Assembly (NCBI GenBank): GCA_965371225.1
Contig: CBDUXP010000061.1
Span: 1 to 22,598, forward strand
Reading direction: 5' to 3'
DNA from: CBDUXP01 sp965371225 [NCBI: uncultured bacterium]
Lineage (GTDB): Bacteria > Abyssobacteria > SURF-5 > CBDUXP01
DNA length: 22,598 bases
The translations under genes were made by a program, and so were the position numbers. The notes below the pieces were generated by a model that was not told where the DNA came from, did not search any database, and saw only the letters and a program-made list of their open reading frames with translations. Shown piece by piece: positions 7,504 through 15,422 of this stretch (position 1 is the stretch's first letter; the number at the start of each line of letters is the position of its first letter).

Positions 7504-7727
7504 TGCCGCCCCTGCCGCCCAACCTGTCCGGCCGCCGCGTACAGGAGGCGCTGGAGAAGGTGGGATTCAGCCTCGCGCACGAGCGGGGCACCCACATGGT
7601 GCTCCGGCGGGAGGATCCGCGGGTGCGCATTATCGTGCCGGTACACCGCCACTTGAAACCGGCCCTGCTCGAGCATATCGTCGAGGCGAGCGGGCTGACC
7701 GCCGACGAGTTCGCCGACCTGTTCTAG
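7503..7727 (+). CDS. hicA: HicA-family mRNA interferase toxin
   Basis: This 74-residue protein has the double-stranded-RNA-binding-like HicA fold: the helix SGRRVQEALEKVGFSLAHE, then GTHMVLRR with the expected catalytic H31, then a strand and VPVHRHLKPALLEHIVEASGLTADEF, a classic HicA C-terminus. It is predicted to cleave or block mRNAs when not bound by HicB. Its ATG overlaps the hicB stop by one base. No ribosome site of its own is convincing, which fits coupling to hicB. Many family members have GSH(H) where this protein has GTH, a conservative change. Only 42 bases separate it from the convergent dehydrogenase gene. Confidence 0.87.
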   Translation: MPPLPPNLSGRRVQEALEKVGFSLAHERGTHMVLRREDPRVRIIVPVHRHLKPALLEHIVEASGLTADEFADLF

Positions 7728-7769
7728 CGTGCGGCCGCCCGCGCGGGATCCGGGCTCCGGTCCAGCAGC

Positions 7770-8600
7770 CTAGCCCGGCTGGGTGAACGCGGCGGCCGTA
7801 TCGAAGCCGGCCATGATGGCCGCAAAGCGTGTCTCGACCCACGCGCGCATCTCCGGATGGGTGAAGATGTACGCCTCGTCGCGCGCCACGGCGTGGGCCA
7901 CGCGGGCGGCGACTTCGCTCGGGTCGATCCCCTGATCGATCAGGGTCCGCGCCTCCTCCAGTTGGTCGACCCGGTCGACCGTGTGGGCGAGCGCGTCGGG
8001 GCGGTTGCGGTTCGAATCCACGATCCCCGTGCGCACCCAGCCGGGGCACAGGACAGACACGCCGATGTTGTGCGGCGCGAGATCCAGACGGAGCGTCTCA
8101 CTCAGTCCGACGACGGCGAACTTCGTGGTGTTGTACACCCCGAGTCCCGGCGCGGCGAACATCCCGGCCATGGACGCGGTGTTCACGATATGGCCGCCCT
8201 GGTTTTGGTCGATGATCCGCGGGATGAACGCTTGCAAGCCGTGGATCACCCCGTCCAGGTTGACCCCCAGCACCCAGCGCCAGTCGTCATCGGTCATGTC
8301 TTCCAGCGGGCCGCCCACCCCGACGCCCGCGTTGTTGCACAGCACGTGGGCGCCGCCCATCTCGCTGAACGTGCGCTCGGCCAGTTTCTCCAGCGCCGCG
8401 CGCTTGGTCACGTCCGTGTGCAGCGCGAGCCCCCGCACCCCGCACGCTTCGATCTCTTCGCGCACCTTGGCCGAGGGTTCGTCCTCCACGTCGGCGATGA
8501 CCACGTTCATCCCGTCCTGGGCGAACCGCAACGCCAACGCCCGGCCGATCCCGCTCGCGCCACCGGTGACCACCGCCACCTTCCCCGCAACGTCTCGCAT
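7770..8600 (-). CDS. Short-chain dehydrogenase/reductase (classical SDR)
   Basis: This 276-residue protein has a complete classical SDR plan: cofactor loop TGGASGIG (12-19), NNAG (89-92), structural N114, and the catalytic S143, Y156 and K160 (YNTTK). D37 at the end of the second strand (VVIADVED) suggests NAD(H) rather than NADP(H). The PGWVRTGI motif after the active site is usual. The ATG at 8600 is preceded by GGGGAGGAC at a sensible distance. The substrate is unknown; similar sequences are annotated as alcohol or hydroxyacyl dehydrogenases. It is probably monocistronic: the gene upstream on this strand ends 89 bases away and the downstream neighbour is convergent. Confidence 0.9.
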   Translation of the reverse strand: MRDVAGKVAVVTGGASGIGRALALRFAQDGMNVVIADVEDEPSAKVREEIEACGVRGLALHTDVTKRAALEKLAERTFSEMGGAHVLCNNAGVGVGGPLEDMTDDDWRWVLGVNLDGVIHGLQAFIPRIIDQNQGGHIVNTASMAGMFAAPGLGVYNTTKFAVVGLSETLRLDLAPHNIGVSVLCPGWVRTGIVDSNRNRPDALAHTVDRVDQLEEARTLIDQGIDPSEVAARVAHAVARDEAYIFTHPEMRAWVETRFAAIMAGFDTAAAFTQPG

Positions 8601-8689
8601 AGCCGATGTCCTCCCCGCCGTGTAGGCCGGGGCGGCAGTGTATCCGATCGTTGGGGGACGGCGCTGCCCGCCGCGCCGGGGGCGCGCCG

Positions 8690-9664
8690 TTACCGGCGGC
8701 CGTAGATGAGGAGTTGCATCTCCCCCGCGAGGAGGGCGACGCGCCCGAGGATGCGCAGGAGGATGAAGACTTGGCTTACCGCAAGACCGAGCCACACATC
8801 CAGATCGGTGCCGACGCCGATCGCGCGGGTGGCCCATCCGTGCAGCGCCACGAATGCCAGGGGCGTGAGGAGCATGGCCACCCACAAGAAAAAGGTCCGG
8901 GTGCCGTGGCGCACGGTGAACCGCATCGCCTTGCCGAACGCGAGGTGCGGCTTGGTGTTGACCTCGGACACGACCATGATGCGGCTGTAGTCGTAGACCC
9001 GCGCCACCCAACTCACGAGAAAGAAGGTCAGCGCCCAGCGCAGGCCCGTGAGATAGAACGCGGGCCCCGTGCTCGCCGCCTGCTCCGTGAGCCGCGCCAC
9101 CAGCCAGGTGAGCCCCAGGTGCGCCACCAGGAGGGGGCCGCCCAGGAGCGTGAGCGTCATGAGCGCCACGGCCAGGATGCGCCACACGTGCTGGCGGCAG
9201 GCGGCGAAATACGCCGCCCACGTCTCCCGCTGGCCTACCAGCAGGCGCGCGATGATGCCGCCCGACAGATACACGCGCAACAGGAGCGAGACCAATAAGA
9301 GCGGGACCAACACTAGCGCGACGGAGGTGAGCTGCGGTGCGCGCCCGGCGCCGAACTCGAGGAACGCGTCCACCGGCATCCGCCCGAAGACCCGGTCGCC
9401 CAGGGCGCTATTCCCCAGGTGATTCCGGAACATGAGAGCAAACGGGAGGGTGAGCGCCGCGGCCGTGACCACGTTCACGACCCAGAGCAGCGCGAGCAGG
9501 CGCGGCATGCCGAGCGCCCAACCCCAGCCACCCAGGTACGCGCCCCCCACGCCCATGGGCTTGCGCTCCTGCGGCTGCCCCGGCTGCTGCGCGAACGTGG
9601 GCGTACTCCGCTTCTGCTGCCGCTGCGGCCGACTCAGATTGAGGATGGGGGACCTACCACCCAT
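8690..9664 (-). CDS. Multi-pass membrane protein of unknown function
   Basis: This 324-residue protein has about six hydrophobic segments: LLALLWVVNVVTAAALTLPFA, SVALVLVPLLLVSLLLRVYL, ILAVALMTLTLLGGPLLVAHL, LRWALTFFLVSWVARVY, TFFLWVAMLLTPLAFVAL and LGLAVSQVFILLRILGRVAL. A conserved-looking cytosolic stretch (DYSRIMVVSEVNTKPHLAFGKA) lies between the later ones, a pattern reminiscent of DUF4013-like or glycerophosphodiesterase-type membrane domains, but I cannot name the family. The first 36 residues are hydrophilic and Gln/Pro/Arg-rich. An internal ATG encoding MGVGGAYLGG, with AGGAG just upstream, is a credible alternative start. The gene begins 21 bases after the M1 peptidase stop, so the two are probably co-transcribed. 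Confidence 0.7.
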   Translation of the reverse strand: MGGRSPILNLSRPQRQQKRSTPTFAQQPGQPQERKPMGVGGAYLGGWGWALGMPRLLALLWVVNVVTAAALTLPFALMFRNHLGNSALGDRVFGRMPVDAFLEFGAGRAPQLTSVALVLVPLLLVSLLLRVYLSGGIIARLLVGQRETWAAYFAACRQHVWRILAVALMTLTLLGGPLLVAHLGLTWLVARLTEQAASTGPAFYLTGLRWALTFFLVSWVARVYDYSRIMVVSEVNTKPHLAFGKAMRFTVRHGTRTFFLWVAMLLTPLAFVALHGWATRAIGVGTDLDVWLGLAVSQVFILLRILGRVALLAGEMQLLIYGRR

Positions 9665-9685
9665 GATGCCCGCCTCGCTTCAACG

Positions 9686-12130
9686 TCATATGGTGAGCGC
9701 TCCCAGGACGCACAGCGCGCGTTGCGCGAGCACGAACAGGTGTGCGGCCCAGCGCCGGTCGGCGTGGAGAGCCGGCTCCTCAACGTACGAATTGTTCGCC
9801 CGGTTCACGTCCAGAAGCAGGCGCCCGTCCGGGTCCACCACCACGCGGTCCAGCGTCGCCTGCCGCTGGTACGTGTAGCGCACCCAGGGGTACGCGCCGT
9901 CCCAGCGCTCGCGCACCTCCTCGCCGTCCGCGAAGCGCACCAGCACCTCCACGGGATAGCCCATCTCCCCCCGATTCGCCACGACGACGGTGTGCCGGTA
10001 CGGGCCGCGGTCGTGTGCGGCCTGGGCCGCTTCCTTCCGCCGCGTCGCTACCTGCTCGGGCGTGATCGTGATCTGCCCGCCCGCGTGGTCGTACACGCCC
10101 GCTTCGAACCCTAGGCGTTCGCTTGTGACCTCCGCGACCGCGTAGTCCACGGTGCCCGTCCCATAGATGAGGGGGCGGAAAAACCAGCGCAGGTCTTGGC
10201 CGGAGACTTCCTGCGCCACGGCCATGAAATCGCCCGCCGACGGATGGCGGAAGCGCCACCGCGTAAAATACGTGCGCATGACGCGCGCCATCACGTCCTC
10301 ACCCAGTTCCAGTTCCAATTGCCGCAGGACCGCCGCCGTTTTCAGATAAGTGTTCAGGCCGTAGCTCACTGGGCTGCGGAAGTCCCACGCGCGCCGGGTG
10401 ATGCGATCCTGGCCGCGGTCCAGGATCGGCCCCACGCGTGCCAACTGCGCCTGGGTCACGTCCGCGAATCCGAACCAGCCGGGCACGGGAAGGGGCACCT
10501 GGTTCGCGCGGAGATAAGGGCGCGCCGGCCCGTAAACCCGATCCAGGATGCGGCCGGCCGAGTACGACGTGAATCCCTCATCCAGCCACGGGTCTTCGAA
10601 TTCATTGCTGGCCACCATGCTTTGCCAGTACTGGTGGCCGAATTCGTGAATGATCGTGTAGTCGAGCGAAAGATCGTCCTCCGGCATGTACCGGCGCGAG
10701 TCCGCCGTGATGAACGTGGGATACTCCATGCCGGCCGAGCCGCGCCCGTTCGCCGGCGGATCCACCAGCGTGATGGTCCGATACGGATACGGCCCGTACC
10801 ACAGGCCGAAGTGCTTGATCGCCGTGCCCAGCGCTTGCGCGTACCGGTCGGCCTCGTCCGCGTGCTCCGGCTGCAGCAGGAGGATCATGGTCACCTCCGG
10901 CAACGCGATCGCCTCGGGCGTCAGGCCCAGCCCGGTCGCAAACTTCTGCAACTGCGCGCTCGAGACCCACTCCGCCAGCTTGAACACCCGTTCGTCCTTC
11001 ACGAACCGGGGGCTCGCCGTCCACGCAAAATCGATCACGCGCGCCTGGTGGAACGTGTAGGTGGCCGTCGTCTCCGTCTCCTGGTAATCCGTCTGCTGCC
11101 CCGTGGCGCCGACCACGTACCCCGCGGGCACGGTAATCTCCACGTCGTACGTCCCGAAGTCCGCGTAGAACTCGCTGTTCGCGTGGAATTGGTGGCAGTT
11201 CCATCCCGGCGCCTGCCGGCCCCGCTGGCCCGCGCTCTCCCACACGCCCAGCTTCGGGAACCACTGGCCCGCGAGCACGTAGTCCCCCGCGTAGCCCGTG
11301 CGCGCGAACAGCTTGGGCAGCTGCGCCTCGAAGTGGATTTCCAGCTCCAGCGCCTGCCCGGGCGGGAGCGGGATCGGCAGCGGCAGCCGCACCACCGTCT
11401 GATCCTCGGGGTCCGTGCCGTCCGGCTGGATGAACTCCAGCGCGTGGACCAGCTCGGCCCCGCTGATCTTGAGCGAGCGCACGTCGATCCAGCCCCAGCC
11501 ATCCTCCGGCATCGTGTCCAAGCGGAGCTGCCCGCTGCTCTCGCGCATGAACGTGCTCTGCTCGTTCTTGAATGCGTTCAGGTACAGGTGAAACTGCAGG
11601 TCGGGAATCGCATCCGGCGACGTGTTCGTGTACCGCACCACCTGCCGCCCCTGCAGCCGGTGCGTCTCCGGGTCCAGCCGCACGCCGATGCGATAGTCCG
11701 TGCCCGATGCCGATTGCAACAGCGCGGCCATCTCCGCGGCGCTCGGGACCGGAATCGCACCCGGTGGCGCAACTGCCGGCTCCGCTATTGGGACAACCTG
11801 TTCCGGCGCACTGTCGGGTGATGCGGGCGGAGCCGCGTCTGACGTGACGGGTTGCGGCGCCGCCGCGGGTGCGGCCTCCACCGGGGCGGGGGCCGCGGGC
11901 TCCGCTTCAGCGGGAGGCTGTGCTGCGGTGGGTGCCTCCGGCTCTTCTGCCGTCGCGGCCGGTGGGGGAACAGCCGCTGGAGCCTCGGCTGGCGGCTCGG
12001 GGGTCGCGATCGCCGGTGGTGTCGCGGGCGTCCCCTCGGCAGGCGCTTGGGCCGCACCCGACACGACGAAAGCCCCGGCCACCAGGGCCAGGGCGATAAG
12101 CGGGATACGAGCGGAAGAACGGGGACGCAT
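9686..12130 (-). CDS. Exported M1-family zinc aminopeptidase-like metallopeptidase
   Basis: This is an 814-residue protein. The signal peptide (MRPRSSARIPLIALALVAGA) is followed by about 110 residues rich in Ala, Pro and Glu, probably a flexible linker. An M1-type N-terminal beta domain follows, then the gluzincin catalytic site H495-E-F-G-H499 with E518 exactly 18 residues later (WLDEGFTS). GMEYP takes the place of the aminopeptidase GAMEN motif, as in many bacterial M1 relatives, so exopeptidase specificity is uncertain. The start at 12130 is preferred over the in-frame ATG at 12151, because the latter lies inside the -10 box of a good promoter (TTGATA, 18 bases, TATTAT). That leaves a leader of roughly 12 bases with no ribosome site. 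It is likely periplasmic or extracellular peptide degradation. Confidence 0.9.
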   Translation of the reverse strand: MRPRSSARIPLIALALVAGAFVVSGAAQAPAEGTPATPPAIATPEPPAEAPAAVPPPAATAEEPEAPTAAQPPAEAEPAAPAPVEAAPAAAPQPVTSDAAPPASPDSAPEQVVPIAEPAVAPPGAIPVPSAAEMAALLQSASGTDYRIGVRLDPETHRLQGRQVVRYTNTSPDAIPDLQFHLYLNAFKNEQSTFMRESSGQLRLDTMPEDGWGWIDVRSLKISGAELVHALEFIQPDGTDPEDQTVVRLPLPIPLPPGQALELEIHFEAQLPKLFARTGYAGDYVLAGQWFPKLGVWESAGQRGRQAPGWNCHQFHANSEFYADFGTYDVEITVPAGYVVGATGQQTDYQETETTATYTFHQARVIDFAWTASPRFVKDERVFKLAEWVSSAQLQKFATGLGLTPEAIALPEVTMILLLQPEHADEADRYAQALGTAIKHFGLWYGPYPYRTITLVDPPANGRGSAGMEYPTFITADSRRYMPEDDLSLDYTIIHEFGHQYWQSMVASNEFEDPWLDEGFTSYSAGRILDRVYGPARPYLRANQVPLPVPGWFGFADVTQAQLARVGPILDRGQDRITRRAWDFRSPVSYGLNTYLKTAAVLRQLELELGEDVMARVMRTYFTRWRFRHPSAGDFMAVAQEVSGQDLRWFFRPLIYGTGTVDYAVAEVTSERLGFEAGVYDHAGGQITITPEQVATRRKEAAQAAHDRGPYRHTVVVANRGEMGYPVEVLVRFADGEEVRERWDGAYPWVRYTYQRQATLDRVVVDPDGRLLLDVNRANNSYVEEPALHADRRWAAHLFVLAQRALCVLGALTI

Positions 12131-12149
12131 GGGGGAACAGGGAACAGGC

Positions 12150-12179
12150 ATAATACCATTACTGCCTGCCGAATATCAA
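12150..12179 (-). promoter_or_regulatory. Sigma70-type promoter of the M1 peptidase operon
   Basis: Read leftward, TTGATA (12179-12174) and TATTAT (12155-12150) are 18 bases apart, the best -35/-10 pair in the window. Initiation is expected near 12143, just before ATG 12130. Confidence 0.65.
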
Positions 12180-12236
12180 CAATTCTGCTAGCATCCCGTG
12201 ACCAACGAGCCGGTCGCGTTCCGGGGCCTCCCGCAC

Positions 12237-12242
12237 CATAAT
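12237..12242 (+). promoter_or_regulatory. Candidate -10 box for the pterin dehydratase gene
   Basis: CATAAT is followed 25 bases later by the start codon, with the ribosome site GGAGGT (12254-12259) in between. It is divergent from the M1 peptidase promoter, which is about 60 bases away. Confidence 0.4.
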
Positions 12243-12267
12243 GGGCGCGCCCACGGAGGTCCGGATC

Positions 12268-12609
12268 ATGGCCGAGAGCGACCTGGCGAAGAAACACTGC
12301 GTGCCCTGCCGCGGCGGGGTGCCGCCGCTGCCTGCGGACGAGACCGACCGGTTGCTCGCGCAACTGGACGGGTGGACTATCGCGCAGGAATACCACCTGA
12401 CCAAACACTTCACGTTTCCCGATTTCGCGCAGGCTCTGGACTTCGTGAATCGGATCGGCGCCATCGCGGAAGCCGAAGGGCATCACCCGGACATCCACCT
12501 GGCGTGGGGCAAGGTGACCGTCGAGGTCTGGACGCACAAGATCAGCGGCCTCACCGAGAGCGATTTCATTTACGCCGCCAAAGCCGACGTGGCGCTGGCA
12601 CCCGCGTAG
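12268..12609 (+). CDS. 4a-hydroxytetrahydrobiopterin dehydratase (pterin carbinolamine dehydratase)
   Basis: This 113-residue protein has the full PCD signature: catalytic EGHHPDIHLAWGKVTVEVWTH (H72, H73, P74, H77, W80) followed by GLTESDFIYAAKAD. The N-terminal C11-x-x-C14 and the GGVPPL motif are typical of bacterial members. The enzyme dehydrates 4a-hydroxytetrahydrobiopterin and helps recycle the cofactor of aromatic amino acid hydroxylases; bacteria without hydroxylases use relatives for molybdopterin or assimilatory pterin chemistry. No hydroxylase gene is in the window. ATG 12268 has GGAGGT at 8 bases. The in-frame ATG 12241 overlaps the -10 box, so it is rejected. It is cytosolic. Confidence 0.93.
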   Translation: MAESDLAKKHCVPCRGGVPPLPADETDRLLAQLDGWTIAQEYHLTKHFTFPDFAQALDFVNRIGAIAEAEGHHPDIHLAWGKVTVEVWTHKISGLTESDFIYAAKADVALAPA

Positions 12610-12615
12610 GGACTT

Positions 12616-12690
12616 CAGGGTAGGGGCCGGTCTTCAGACCGGCCCGGGCGGACACGCGGGCCCGGCCCTACTAAAGCCCGGCCCTCCCTG
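12616..12690. repeat. Nested palindromic intergenic repeat, possible terminator
   Basis: GGCCGGTC (12625-12632) pairs perfectly with GACCGGCC (12637-12644) around TTCA. Outer arms GTAGGGGCCGG (12620-12630) and CCCGGCCCTAC (12661-12671) also pair with one bulge, and CAGGG at 12616 matches CCCTG at 12686. There is no U-run, so intrinsic termination is weakly supported. It looks like a dispersed repeat. Confidence 0.55.
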
Positions 12691-12728
12691 TTTCTGGCGG
12701 TACGCCAGGGTGCAATTGCACCATCGGG

Positions 12729-12734
12729 TACACT
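12729..12734 (+). promoter_or_regulatory. -10 box of the TVP38-like gene, probably leaderless
   Basis: TACACT ends seven bases before ATG 12742, placing the expected start site within one base of the codon. There is no ribosome site and no -35 at normal spacing. Confidence 0.45.
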
Positions 12735-12741
12735 GCGCGCC

Positions 12742-13425
12742 ATGAACCGATGGCTCGGCATCTTCCTGGGCATCGCCGCGGCCGCGATCGCCGTCTACGC
12801 CACGGGCGCCTACGAGTACCTGCGCCCGACGGCGCTGCGCGACCTGCTGCTCGGCCTCGGCGTGTGGGGGCCCGTGGTGTACGTGCTGGCGTTCATGCTC
12901 GGGCAGATACTGCAGCTGCCCGGCCAGCCGTTCTTGCTCGCGGCGGCGCTCACCTGGCCGCGGCCGATGGCGTTCGCGGTGGCGTGGCTCGGGTGCATCC
13001 TCTGCGGGCTGCCGTCGTTCCTGTTCGCGCGCTACGTAGCCCACGACTGGGTGCAGGCCCGGCTGCCCGCCCGCCTGCGCAAGTACGAGGCGCGCATGGT
13101 GCAGGGCGGCGTGCGCGCCGTGATCCTCCTGCGCCTCATCCTGTTCCTCAGCCCGCTGCTGCCGCCCGCGCTGGCGCTGTCCCGCGTGCGCCTGCGCGAA
13201 TTTTTGATCGGCACCGCCATCGGGTTGCTGCCCGAAGTCATCGTGTGGACCGTGTTCGGGCCGCGCCTGTTCGCGTGGTTCATGGCGCTGCCGCGGAGCA
13301 TATGGGCGGTGCTCGCGGTGGCCGCCGGGCTCATCACCCTCGCCGTGTTCGCCTACCACTGGCGCGCCGCGGCGCCCGCACCCCCTGCTGCGCCGGAGCC
13401 CGCCCCGCAACCGGAAGGGCCTTAG
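12742..13425 (+). CDS. TVP38/TMEM64 (DedA/VTT-domain) family membrane protein
   Basis: This 227-residue integral membrane protein has an N-terminal membrane helix (LGIFLGIAAAAIAVYATGAY) and then the VTT core: the re-entrant motif GQILQLPGQPFLLAAALTW, helices around AVAWLGCILCGLPSFLFARY, an amphipathic RKYEARMVQGG segment, RLILFLSPLLPPALAL, and FLIGTAIGLLPEVIVWTVFG. The last helix (AVLAVAAGLITLAVFAY) leads into a Pro/Ala-rich tail. The family is linked to lipid scrambling or transport and membrane homeostasis; the precise substrate is unknown. The message is probably leaderless. It ends convergently with the antiporter gene, with a perfect 14-base palindrome at its stop codon. Confidence 0.85.
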   Translation: MNRWLGIFLGIAAAAIAVYATGAYEYLRPTALRDLLLGLGVWGPVVYVLAFMLGQILQLPGQPFLLAAALTWPRPMAFAVAWLGCILCGLPSFLFARYVAHDWVQARLPARLRKYEARMVQGGVRAVILLRLILFLSPLLPPALALSRVRLREFLIGTAIGLLPEVIVWTVFGPRLFAWFMALPRSIWAVLAVAAGLITLAVFAYHWRAAAPAPPAAPEPAPQPEGP

Positions 13426-13438
13426 GCCCGCGCGGGCC
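13425..13438. terminator. Perfect 14-base palindrome between convergent genes
   Basis: GGCCCGCGCGGGCC starts on the last base of the TVP38-like stop codon and lies 10 bases from the end of the antiporter gene. As a bidirectional terminator it would lack a U-run, so the assignment is tentative. Confidence 0.3.
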
Positions 13439-13448
13439 GGCGGGGACG

Positions 13449-15149
13449 TTACACTTCTTCGGCTTCGTCGAGGAAGTAATTGAAATCTTCGGTCTGTTCG
13501 TCGGCGTGCAACACTTCGTAGGCGTGCGCCGCGCTCTTGGCGCTGTAGAGTTCCCGCTGAATGCTGCGGTCGCGGCCGATGGCGCGGCTGAACGCGGCGA
13601 GCACCTCCAGGTGCTGGTCCCGGTGGGTGGGCGGCGTCGCCAGCAGGATCACGCAGTGCACCGGCTGGCCGTCGGGCGTGTCGAACCGCAGCCCGTCGTG
13701 GCTGATCCCCATGGCGCCAAGGATGGTGTCGCCTTCGGGCAGCACCCCGTGCGGCATGGAGAGGCCGCTCCCGAGGCACGTGGACATCTCCGCCTCGCGC
13801 GCAAAGACGGATTCAAGAAACTGCTCGCGGTCGATGGCCAGGTCGTTTGACTGAATCAGGCGGTCCGCGAGTTGCTCGATGGCCTGGTCCTTCGTTTCCG
13901 CTTTCAGGTCCGCGATGATGTGCTCCTCGTGCAGGAAATCGATGAGCCGCGCACGATCCTTGCCGAAGTCGCCGGACCGCGCCAGCGCGATGCGGGTCAT
14001 CACCGGACCGATGATCTCATTGATCGTGACCACGGTCAGCCCCACCGCCAGGAACAAGTCGTTGATCGACGAGAACGCCGGGTCCTCGCGCACCAGCAGC
14101 ATCAGGCCCACCGCCACGCCCGCCTGCGGGATCAGTGCCGGGCCGAGGCAGCGTCTGATGCGGTCCGTCGCCCCCGCCATGCCCATGGCGAGGCGGGCAG
14201 CGACGATCTTGCCCGCCAGCCGCGCCACGACCATCAGCAGCGCCAGGACGCCGCCCGGAATAGCGTAGGACAAGTCCATCTCCAAGCCGGCCAGGGTGAA
14301 GAAGACGGCGAGGATCGCGGTCTCGAAGTTGGCGAACACGGCGTGGCCGATCTCTTCCTTTTCCGGTGTCAGGTTCGCCAGCGTGACGCCCAGGAAGAGA
14401 CACGTGAGCAGGGACGAGATGCCGACCAATTCGGCCAAGCCCAAGATGAGCAGAATGGCGATGATGGAGGCGGTGGCCAGGCTGTCCGGCCGGTGGACGC
14501 GGCGGGTGGCGGCAATGAGGGCGCCCCCGGCCAGCGCGCCGAGCAGGATGCTGAGCCCCAACTGCGAGAGCGGCGCCGCGAACACGTCGAGCGCACCCGC
14601 CGTGGTCTGGGGATTCAGGCTGACCCGGGTGATCGTGCGCGCAGTCTCGAACAGGGTGATGCACGCCACGTTGTTCAGCGCCACCGCCGCGATGAGCGTT
14701 TTCACGAACACGCCCTTCGACCGGGTTTCCTTGACGACGGCCAGGATCGTGGCGGGCGCGGTGGAAATCGCGAGCGCCGCCAGCAACAGGCCGACCGTCC
14801 AGTCCGCGTTGGGCACGATGAGCACGGCGGCGAACACGAACGCGGGCGTGACCGTGGCCTCCAACAGCAGCAGCAGGGTCAGGCGCTTGAACGCGTTGCG
14901 CAGCCGCCGCACGTGCAGGTGATTGCCGATGTCCACCGCCATGAGGCCCAGGGCGAAGTGGGTGATCGGCTCCAGCCCGTGCAACGCGTCCTGGTCGAAC
15001 AGGCGCAGCACGGACGGGCCCATGAGCACGCCCACGAGGAGTTGCCCGGTCACGGAGGGGAGGTGCACGCGCTTGGCGGCCTCCCCAGACAGCACGCCGG
15101 CGACCAGCACCACCGCCAACGTGAGCAGCGGGTTGTGGCTCACCACCAT
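13449..15149 (-). CDS. CPA2-type Na+/K+:H+ antiporter with C-terminal PTS EIIA-like domain
   Basis: This is a 566-residue fusion. Residues about 1-390 form a Kef/NapA-type transporter with some 11-12 hydrophobic helices, including LAISTAPATILAVV in the unwound-helix region and GPALIPQAGVAVGLML near the core. Residues about 410-560 are a fructose/nitrogen-type EIIA domain, whose phosphorylatable position is H467 in GLSMPHGVLPEGDT; EIIA consensus is similar. Monovalent cation/proton exchange gated by phosphoryl state or by metabolite binding is inferred from similar fusions. No PTS EI or HPr gene is nearby. Upstream bases lack a clear ribosome site. The gene is convergent with the TVP38-like gene and divergent from aroF. 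Confidence 0.88.
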   Translation of the reverse strand: MVVSHNPLLTLAVVLVAGVLSGEAAKRVHLPSVTGQLLVGVLMGPSVLRLFDQDALHGLEPITHFALGLMAVDIGNHLHVRRLRNAFKRLTLLLLLEATVTPAFVFAAVLIVPNADWTVGLLLAALAISTAPATILAVVKETRSKGVFVKTLIAAVALNNVACITLFETARTITRVSLNPQTTAGALDVFAAPLSQLGLSILLGALAGGALIAATRRVHRPDSLATASIIAILLILGLAELVGISSLLTCLFLGVTLANLTPEKEEIGHAVFANFETAILAVFFTLAGLEMDLSYAIPGGVLALLMVVARLAGKIVAARLAMGMAGATDRIRRCLGPALIPQAGVAVGLMLLVREDPAFSSINDLFLAVGLTVVTINEIIGPVMTRIALARSGDFGKDRARLIDFLHEEHIIADLKAETKDQAIEQLADRLIQSNDLAIDREQFLESVFAREAEMSTCLGSGLSMPHGVLPEGDTILGAMGISHDGLRFDTPDGQPVHCVILLATPPTHRDQHLEVLAAFSRAIGRDRSIQRELYSAKSAAHAYEVLHADEQTEDFNYFLDEAEEV

Positions 15150-15314
15150 GGCACGGCACCGGAGGACGGCGCGACGGGGACTGGGGGAATGCCGGGCCGG
15201 GAGCTGGACATGGGCGGGGCCGCGGGCAGAACCTCACCCGCGTCCCCCGCATTGTTGGAGGGATGGCCTCTCTGATGCAACCCCCTGCGCCCCAAGGAGT
15301 TCGCCCCACCGGAG

Positions 15315-15344
15315 TTGATTGACTCCCCGTGGAGCCGGTAGTAA
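15315..15344 (+). promoter_or_regulatory. Candidate promoter of the aroF-scpB-rluB-protease operon
   Basis: TTGATT (15315-15320) and TAGTAA (15339-15344) are separated by 18 bases, predicting a leader of about 70 bases before ATG 15423. I see no attenuator, leader peptide rich in aromatic codons, or T-box in that leader. The 273-base gap before aroF holds nothing else I can support. Confidence 0.45.
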
Positions 15345-15422
15345 GGTGAGAGTTTGCCCCGGTGGCGGCGCCCTGGGCCCTCGAACAGCGCCCCGCCGGA
15401 TGGGCAAGAAGGAGTGCATCCC

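Noticed and set aside
10196-11821. 541-codon rightward frame opposite the M1 peptidase
   Set aside because: Shadow frame; HEFGH-18-E and the signal peptide establish the leftward gene.
13872-15275. 467-codon rightward frame opposite the antiporter
   Set aside because: Product is Gln/Asp/Arg low-complexity, antisense to clear membrane helices.
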